DNA of 64,000 bases from Posidonia oceanica (taxonomy: Eukaryota; Streptophyta; Magnoliopsida; Alismatales; Posidoniaceae): NCBI GenBank assembly GCA_037176725.1, contig JAZBRS010000023.1, positions 27,399,001-27,463,000 on the forward strand. Direction: 5' to 3'. The position numbers were made by a program, and so were the translations under genes. Under the pieces are notes generated by a model. It did no database searches, had not been told where the DNA came from, and saw only the letters and a program-made list of their open reading frames with translations. Below, piece by piece: positions 56,961 through 64,000 of this stretch. Position 1 is the stretch's first letter; each line of letters opens with the position of its first letter.

Positions 56961-58017
56961 CCTGCATTGCACACATTTAGGGATAATTTGCACTTAGACC
57001 CCCACTTAGACCACTTTTTCTGGCCCTTGAGCCATCTGACTTGAAACTTGAATAACGTTTGATCGGGCCGTTGGATTTTCACGATCTAACTGTCCAAGTC
57101 TTCCTGGTTGAATAGTCTTTCATTCTAACCAAAGTTATCTCAGATCAGGCTTCAGATCTTCAAGATAAGTCCATCTGAATCACTATACATCACCATTTAC
57201 CTGTCATTTGCACTGCCTGTTTTCGCGCCACATTTTCTCAAGCATGTAGATTAGGGTTTTCCACCCTTGTTTTCTTTCCCCTTTGCTTGTTTCACACTTG
57301 CATTGCGTGGTTTTAATCAGTTTTCCTGCCTTTGTCTCGTTTCCCCTTTGCATGTACGCTTGCATTGTGTGGTTTTCCCGGCGTTTTGTTTTATCGCCTG
57401 CATTCGCATTAGGGCAGTGATGCTTACTACCTGGAGTTCTCACGAACCAGGGTTCGCTCGATTCGGAACATGGGCAACGCTGCTGAGCACATAGGTTGCA
57501 CATTTACTTTCCTTGTGCATCACATCATTTAGAACACACATTTGGGCATGTAATCACAGCATACATGGCACTTAAGCATTCAGGCACGTCATTTAGCAAG
57601 CATAGCATGGCATTAGCATTTCTCATCCCCTGGACGTGTAGTAAGGCAATCATTTGTCAAATTCCTGCATATGCGAGCGTTTAGCCAAGAAAGACCGATT
57701 CCTCGAGCATGTCGGGGGTGTCTAACACCTTCCCCGCACGTAACAGGAGTCCTTACCCTTTCTCTGGCCTGCAATGACCGTTTTGCCCTCGTCTTTGGCA
57801 CGAGTCATACATTTTGCATAGCATTGCATTCATTTGCATGTTTTCTTGCATTTCCCTTAGTTTTCCTTGTCTCCCGATTTAATAGACACAGTGGCAACTC
57901 CTTTTTGTCTTATCTTTCTTTTGCCTTCCCTTTTCGCGCCGCTCCCATCCATGAAGAACTTCTCTCTTTCGGACCCCCTCCGGTCCAAACCCCAAAAGAG
58001 AAAAGGACGCATTCACA

Positions 58018-59094
58018 AAAAGAAAGGACTCAAGCTCCGGCTAGGGAACTCGCTCACTGACCTGTGCAACAAACACAACAAACAAGTGTTAAAACCTAAA
58101 GAAAAAATTCAAATGTTTTTAATTGTGGCATGAATGGTACTCATGCAAATGTATGCTTTCTAGTATGCTCTCTCTCACCAGTCTAGTGTGTCCTAGTAGG
58201 CTGTCTACTTTGGACTCTCACAGGTGTATGGGTCTCCGACTCAGGCAGAAAGTAAGGTCCCCGTCTAAGTCCTGACCAAAGCTCAGGCAGTAACAGGTGG
58301 TGCGTTAGGAGCCTTGACCCTGCCAAAGCATGGGTTGTACCCTCTACTAACACCGACACGACCCCTAACAAGGGGAGACAGACTGACCAACTCGCCCCAC
58401 GCCAAAGCCATGGAACAAGAGACCGATACTGCCCTTCTCAAATTGGTAGGTGGACTCAGAGATGAGAAGATGCATGCCCTATATGATCATTCATGCAAAA
58501 TATGATTAAAGTTTTTTACTTGCATGTTTTATTAACCCAAGGGGAATGAAAGTGTGTTTATGTCTCTAGTTGCTCTTAGAATTGATTTTACTTGCCATTT
58601 TTAATTAACCATGGGGGGGGGGGAATAATCAATCTCTAATTGTCCTTAGGATTAGTGCAAAAGGGGAAGAAAATCACCTAATTATGGCAAACAAGCATCA
58701 CACATCATCTCGAAAGGCATGCTCATGGTATGTGTTAGTGTTGTGTCACATAATTGGTGAAAATAAAAGACAATCAACACATCAAAAGGCATGTATAAGC
58801 ATGGCATGTGCATAAGTGAAGTGGCATAGCATATTTGTGTAAAATAAGCCAAACACCAAACAAAAGGCATGGATTAACACGATAATCAAGCAAAACATGA
58901 CAATTAAATGCTAAGCTAAGCAAAAACATGGATTAACATGATAACCAAGCAAAACATGACAATTAAATGCTAAGCTAAGCAAAAACATGGATTAACATAA
59001 TAATCAAGCAAACATGATAATTAAATGCTAAGCTAAGCAAAAGAGTAAGCCACACAGAAGCGAAAGGCGGGAAACGAAAGTTGGGGTCTGGTTA
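58018..59094 (-). other. 5' leader of element D, part beyond solo LTR E
   Basis: Noncoding. 58150-58652 is the block conserved with A and B, including CCCCT-AACA-AGGGG at 58362-58375. A G11-13 run is at 58612-58624. Three tandem copies of a 59-bp unit start at 58868, 58927 and 58986. The opening (ggactcaagctcc, aactcgctcactgac) aligns with B at 35531-35565, showing that E split one leader. Confidence 0.78.
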
Positions 59095-59112
59095 TCCCCA
59101 GCGGAGTCGCCA
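59095..59112 (-). other. Primer binding site of element D (tRNA-Arg type)
   Basis: Sense TGGCGACTCCGCTGGGGA, the cleanest match to tRNA-Arg of the three. The LTR end seems to lie five bases away (gttcc, then tgtgacc) rather than one as in A and B. Confidence 0.85.
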
Positions 59113-59655
59113 GTTCCTGTGACCATGCGACCGGACAGCTCGATTACCGAATGGCGGGTCATGGCGAAAAGATGCAAGAAAATAGGCGAAAGCTGAAGAG
59201 AAGAAACAAAACATGGGAGTCGCTACCTAGTCTATTTTGAAAACCAGAAAGACGAGGAAAACCGGAAAAACATGCAAAGTGATAAAACAATGCGAAGGAT
59301 ATGACACAAAGTCATTGTGGTCCAGAGAAAGAGTAAGGACTCCTGTTACGCATGGGGAAGGTGTTAAGCACCCCCGATACGCTCGAGGAAGTCGGTCTTT
59401 CTTGGCCAATCCGCTCTTGTGTGGCTAATGTTGGCGTATAACGCCGGTTTATGTTCGCCTGAGGGCGGTATGCAAGATGCATTTATAAAACATGCAAAGC
59501 TTAGCGAAACCATGCCAAAATGACTAATTAAAGTTGAATCAACATGATCTAATGATAAATAAACTAGGGAAACAAAAGTGGTGCAAAGCAAACCAAGTAA
59601 GTGGAAGACAAGGCGACAAATGTGGACTCTGTCCACTGTCTAAACTCAGGCAGGT

Positions 59656-61106
59656 GTCGCCTATCATCCTGGCGACAGGGCACGTCGCCAGTTGGACCGA
59701 CAGCGGCACAGGTCGCCCGTGAGAGCGGCGGAGGCCCAAGTCGCCTGTTAGACAGGCGACGGAGACCACTGCTAGCTGCTCCAAACAGCCAACTTCATCG
59801 CCTCTAAAACGATATGCAAACATTACAGAATACGAAACAAAACACATGGAAATATAGATGGCACAACCAGGATTCAAACCATACAATTAATGTGTAAAAT
59901 GGATGTCCGAGCCACGAGATACACTGGCTCAAAGTCCGGCCAAGGGACTGCCTGAAGCACGAGGTGAGTCACCGCTCAGAACGGCGACAAACTTGGTAGT
60001 CTAGAGGCTGATCTTTGTCGCCAAATCTCGCACCTTTGGTGATGCAAATCATACAACTAAGCATACAAAAATGAAGAGCATACATCCACGAGTAAAGGCA
60101 TACAATCAACATACAAAATGGTCGCCTGAGCCACGAGATATGCCGGCTCAAACTCCAACTGGCGACAGTCTCGGTGACGAACTTCGACGTCGAAATGCAC
60201 GACGCCGACGTCACGAAACAGGCCACCGTTGATCGGAGAAGCATGACGGCATTCCCACGAACACATCCACATCCTCGATGTGGGAAACGGGCAAGTGGAT
60301 TGCTCCACCCGTCCCCCTCCTCTTTGCCGTTGGAGTTCGACGAATTCTGGCCATGGGAACGGCCGGTGATCCGAAGAATCGGGTTGGGAAGCTTCTAGAG
60401 GTTGAGAGGGAGACGAGGGACGCAAAGCAAACAAGTGGGGGTGGCCACAACCTCTTTCCCACCTCCGCTCGGAGCTCGCCGTGCGTCACCGGCCGAGGGG
60501 ACAGCCAAGAGCACAGGGAGTGGGCTTGGCATATCGGACAATGAGGGAAGGAAGCTGGGTAGGATCCTAATGGCTCATGCATGCTAAAGGGGAAGAGAGA
60601 CTGCTTGTGGAGCCGGCCGGAGAGGTGGACGGCGAGACGGGTAGCGACGCCGGACGACAGGCTCGGTGTGGCAACGGTAGGCGTGGGAAGCTCCGAACTG
60701 GCGGCATGGCAGCTTGGGAACAAATTGGGGGCTCTCACTCGCACGAGAGGAGGCTCTGGTGCTCTCGAGAACGCTCGGAATTCACTGGCTCTCTCTCGGT
60801 TCAACGGTGGTGGAGGAGAATGGGTTGGGTGGTGGTTTTTGTTTGATGAAGGTGCACAGAAGGTCCTGGAGGCAGGGCAAGGTGGGGGAAGATCGTGAGA
60901 TCGTGGGGGCAAGGTCGTGGGAGGACGTGGTGGTGTCAGGGCGACGTGGGTGGAGTGGCCAAAAGCGTCCAAACGCACGGCGCGGGAGAGTTCAAACGGG
61001 TGGCGCGGCTGCTCTGTTTCTCACAGTGAGTCGCCTCTCATAGCAGCGACAAACCAAGTCGCCACTATTAGCGGCGACAGCACTAGTCGCCGCTGGGACA
61101 GGCGAC
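59656..61106. repeat. 28-bp-period hairpin arrays (GTCGCC-N9-GGCGAC) in the D LTR
   Basis: Tetramer at 59656-59760 (units start 59656, 59684, 59712, 59740) and trimer at 61030-61106 (61030, 61058, 61086), both with an exact 28-base period: 21-bp hairpin plus 7-bp gap. Weaker copies are at 59968-60016 and 60121-60166. Two further inverted repeats (GAGCCACGAGATA...GGCTC) are near 59911 and 60128. The layout is similar to the B and C clusters, with unrelated arm sequence. Confidence 0.85.
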
Positions 61107-61204
61107 TGAGCATGAGATCCAGTGGACTGGGCCTGTTGGGCTTGGGAGTTGGGCTTGTGGGTTGAATGGGTTGTGAGCTTAAGTTTTGGGATTAGGTTTA
61201 AGTG

Positions 61205-61266
61205 GGTTTAGGGTTTGGATTAGGGTTTAAGTGGGGTTTAGGGTTTAGGTTGGATTTAGGGTTTGG
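61205..61266 (-). repeat. Telobox-like motifs near the sense start of the D LTR
   Basis: Four TAGGGTTT on the plus strand (AAACCCTA in sense) within about 60 bases, 115-180 bases from the LTR sense start. This is the same relative place as the larger cluster in LTR E. Confidence 0.75.
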
Positions 61267-61381
61267 TTTGGGTGAGGAGGTGGTTTAAGTGATGTGTAAT
61301 GTTTGGGATTGCCAAGTCATGGTCCGAACAAGCTTCCAAAGAGAACTACCAACGTCCAACTGTCAAAATGGGATGTCAACA

Positions 61382-63870
61382 AACATAAACATTAAAGTCC
61401 ACGTGACATAACAATATAACGTATACCTAAAACAATGTTATAATTTAAATAGGTAAAGCATATACAATAGGTAGGGTAAAGGATTATTTATATCCTACCT
61501 ATTAAAATATGTTGATAATTTTTTATCCATACGCTACCTACTAAATAAATAGGTAATTTTTCTCACTAATACCAACTTAAATAATGTAGGCAATGGATAA
61601 GATAGTAGATAAATAGTTAAAATTGACGATCATACTTTTAAGTATCATTTGGTAATGCTTATTAGAGAATCGATTATTTTCATAAGTAGTATTTTTAAGA
61701 AGTTAGACTACCACAATGTATTTAAAATTGTTATACATAAATGAGAAGCCAATGTACTAAACCAAACAATCAATACAAAATACGGGTAAAGTACGGAAAT
61801 ACGAGGTTTGTTAAACTTTGATGGACTAAACGTTTTCCTCAAAAGTTAGTCCTTATATAATCGTTGTCGAATAGGCACTCAATGCTCTTCCTGTCTAAAC
61901 TCGTTGCTTTTGGAAATCAGTTGAAACATTGACATTCCATTTTTAGCTACAAACCGAAGCAACCAACAACGTGAACATATCAACTACTTATTTTATATAG
62001 GTGAGGCCGAAGGCCTAAATTACACACACAGATCATGATCGAGAGTACGGGCCCATGCCCAAACTAACCGCCATGAGTCTATGACACCAACGATTGTGAC
62101 AGACACCAGAAATATATATATACATACAGGATTAGGACATCGGCTACCCCAGAGAGATTAGAAGAAATCATGATCGTGAACAAAATTTAGTGCAATCATA
62201 TTATAAAACCCTGAAAAGTTTTCACGTCGGCAAACGTGAGGCTGATGAAGAGGTGCATGAACCTGTTCTAGTTTCTTTATGATTAAAAAAAAAAACGATA
62301 TATGATTTCTTAGCTTGTACGTTTCTTTCGGGTTGGACCCACGATTAAGACAGGTAAAACAGCATCAAGAGTTTTCATACTTGCACTTTTGTAGGGTGTA
62401 GGCCACAGTATTAAGCAAAGCCCACTCACTGTATTGGAAGTTTCCACAGGATATGTAAGCCAATGGATAAAATCATACCAGCTCTCACAAAAAGAAAAAG
62501 AAAAGGAAAAAGCTATATGCCTATATCATACTTCTTTATCATCTGAGAGCTCATATATATATTGCTGTGATAACTAACAATCTCTTTACATTTTTTTAAA
62601 TAAATTACACACATAAAGGAAAGATAACTCACACTAAAATTAAAGACATTAAACAATGGTAGAAAAAATCCAAAGAAATTGAACCTAGATCATGTTGTAG
62701 GTGATGCAATAAATCAAAGGTGATATATTTAGATTTTTTTTTTTAAAATGTAGATAAAAAATCAGTCACCTAAAATTCTACAAACGTGTCAGCTGTAGAT
62801 CCTTGAAGTGATCTCATTTTTTTCTTTCAAAAAAAAAAAAAAAACTACTCATCTCAAGAGAAAGTTGAAACTGTTTAATTTATAGAACTCATATTTGCAT
62901 AAACTCCTATTATGTGAATACCAATAGGATCTTTCTTTCAATCAGTGCACATTCTTAACATAAGTTTGGGAATCTTATATACAAGTAAATTCCACAAGTT
63001 ACTTTGGTTATACATAAACAATGGTGTCCAGGTCCAAATATTCCAACTCCAAGACAACTCACCACCCTTGGGGAGTAACCAAGTGAAACTACAAGATAGA
63101 AAACGAGCAAAGCACGCACAAGACAGTATTTCCCACAGTATCTGCACAGACCAATACCCAAAGGCCAGAAGGCCAGAAAGCAGCAGAAAATTAACTAGTA
63201 GCAAATACTATGGGAAACAGACATACCAATTACTAAAACGAAACACAGTACATTCCCTCCATCATCTCTTCATTCTCTTGCATATAATTGTACTAATTTT
63301 TAGTCACTTCTTTTTAATAATTCCGATGGACACAAACCCATGTCTCCTTTTGCCCGGCCTCCCAACCTTTCAAACCATTCATGAGCTACCTGTTTATCCG
63401 TTTATCCTCACACTCGTCAACGTAACAAATTTTTTTTTGTTTTTTATATCATATATGTAATTGAGATATACATCCTCTCTCTTGTGGATAGAGGAGAAGT
63501 TCACATCATAGATAGAGAAAAAGACTTACACTCAAATAAGACGAATTCACCGTGAAAATCATTATCGAGGAGACAATAATCTTTTATTAAGATTGAATGA
63601 GATTAGAACTCTGACTTCTCGAGGAGACAATACGACAAACAAACGTGTGCAGCACGGGAGTGTGCATGGTGCAAAGGGGGTGAATAATAAGGCGCTGAGT
63701 GGAATCCTTCACGGTCCCCGCGGAGTCCCAGATTGTCGCCAAATCTGTGTTTACGAGACCATGGAAACCGATGTCGGCCCCTGGGAAACCCATGTAGCAC
63801 ACCGTTTCCCTCGTCTAGAAATCCCAGCAGAACTCTGTTTTCTAGAATTTTTTTTAACATCATAATTCTC
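61382..63870. other. AT-rich flanking host DNA; no gene recognised
   Basis: Base composition and texture change sharply after the D LTR. It has poly-A/T runs (62284-62300, 62729-62745, 62828-62844), a small inverted repeat (61466-61475 with 61494-61503), and no frame with family features; the longest (171 codons, 62945-63460) looks random. 63450-63620 (ttattaagattgaatgag, cgaggagacaata twice) looks like a decayed repeat but I cannot name it. 63640-63830 is more GC-balanced and could be promoter. Confidence 0.55.
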
Positions 63871-63873
63871 TCA

Positions 63874-63880
63874 TATATAG
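63874..63880 (+). promoter_or_regulatory. Candidate TATA box
   Basis: tatatag about 100 bases before an ATG in good context. A start about 30 bases downstream would leave a 5' UTR of roughly 70 bases, with C/A/T-rich sequence typical of plant leaders (cttcatcttaattcatcaac). Confidence 0.45.
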
Positions 63881-63977
63881 ATAGATATCTGGACGTGAAC
63901 CCAAAATAGTGTTCTCCTTCCAGCAGATCTTCATCTTAATTCATCAACAGCTTCAGTTATTGTTTCTGGCTTCTACC

Positions 63978-64000
63978 ATGGATCTCCAATCTGTGGAGAG
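63978..64000 (+). CDS. Possible 5' end of a host gene, cut by window end
   Basis: ATG at 63978 in the context taccATGGat, first codons M-D-L-Q-S-V-E, open to the window end. Only seven codons are visible, so no family can be named. Support comes from the TATA-like box and leader-like sequence upstream and from its place in non-repeat DNA. It could also be chance. Confidence 0.35.

Larger units (their letters stand above)
52942..58017 (+). repeat. Solo LTR E, related to the A LTR, in opposite orientation
   Basis: Starts TGTTGACACCCC at 52942 and ends in ATTCACA at 58017 (5076 bp), inside the leader of D. The flanks gaaag (52937-52941) and aaaag (58018-58022) match at 4 of 5 bases, fitting a target duplication. 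Internal order mirrors A's LTR: telobox-like cluster, pyrimidine tracts, GC-rich part (54500-55440), AT-rich repeats (55440-56960), a block with GGCCGTTGGAT and CAGATCAGGCTTCAG (57060-57180), the ggtgtctaacaccttcccc block (57700-57760) and the primer-site echo (57890-57905). No internal sequence is left, so it arose by recombination between two LTRs. Open frames are low complexity. Confidence 0.88.
50261..61381 (-). mobile_element. Element D: Tat/Ogre-type retrotransposon, 5' LTR, leader and gag only; pol cut off by C
   Basis: Minus-strand element with LTR 59118-61381, tRNA-Arg type primer site, leader split by the solo LTR E, and gag. Gag is homologous to A and B along its length. It stops at 50261 where the LTR of C begins, so C inserted in gag and the rest of D should be far to the left. 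The right flank aacat (61382-61386) is the expected target duplication. D is the outermost layer of the nest and is bordered by unrelated AT-rich DNA. Confidence 0.88.
59118..61381 (-). repeat. 5' LTR of element D
   Basis: 2264 bp; plus start tgtgaccatgcg, end gatgtcaaca (sense TGTTGACATCCC). It carries the conserved ggactcctgttacg...ggtgttaagcacc block (59333-59400), the primer-site echo ggagtcgctac (about 59216-59226), hairpin-unit arrays with GTCGCC arms, a GC-rich section (60180-61010) and four telobox-like motifs near its sense start. No gene. Confidence 0.87.

Noticed and set aside
62030..62110. Short minus-strand open stretch in the flank ending near 62030
   Set aside because: Too short, with no splice signals or recognisable product.
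62945..63460. 171-codon plus-strand frame in the flanking DNA
   Set aside because: No domain, atypical composition, in AT-rich intergenic sequence. Looks like a chance frame.

Overview
The window is a repeat-dominated stretch of a plant nuclear genome, almost certainly a flowering plant; the species cannot be told from the sequence. About 61.4 of the 64 kb is LTR retrotransposon. The elements with coding sequence belong to the Tat/Ogre side of Ty3/gypsy. Signs of this are a gag with a zinc knuckle of CDFH...C type, an aspartic protease, a G-patch-like segment, a reverse transcriptase with YVDD, two RNase H domains in a row (a decayed retroviral-type one, then an archaeal-type one) and a DD35E integrase. 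Primer binding sites match the 3' end of plant tRNA-Arg, and LTRs run to 5.7 kb.

Layout, read as a nest. Element A (1-26379, minus) is nearly complete: its 3' LTR is cut by the window start, its body is 5685-20673 and its 5' LTR is 20674-26379. A sits in element B (26380-39777, minus), about 120 bp past B's pol stop. B sits in element C (39778-50260, minus), just past C's integrase. C sits in the gag of element D (50261-61381, minus). D's leader also holds a solo LTR, E (52942-58017), in the opposite orientation with a near-perfect 5-bp target duplication. The missing 3' parts of B, C and D should lie left of position 1. From 61382 the DNA is AT-rich host sequence, ending in a TATA box and the first codons of a possible host gene.

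What stands out. (1) The LTRs and leaders of B, C and D carry scattered arrays of a 28-29 bp inverted-repeat unit with conserved arms and variable spacers: GTTGGACGC-N11-GCGTCCAAC in B, a diverged 28-bp form in C, GTCGCC-N9-GGCGAC every 28 bp in D. Element A carries a 30-bp tandem array instead. (2) A carries an extra gene after pol that resembles a plant mobile domain (DUF7745-like) protein. (3) A noncoding leader block with a small hairpin is conserved in A, B and D. (4) A short stretch matching the first 11 bases of the primer binding site is repeated inside the LTRs. No element looks autonomous: every gag-pol region has stop codons, and most have frameshifts or short duplications as well. 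Domain calls come from reading motifs, not from searches.
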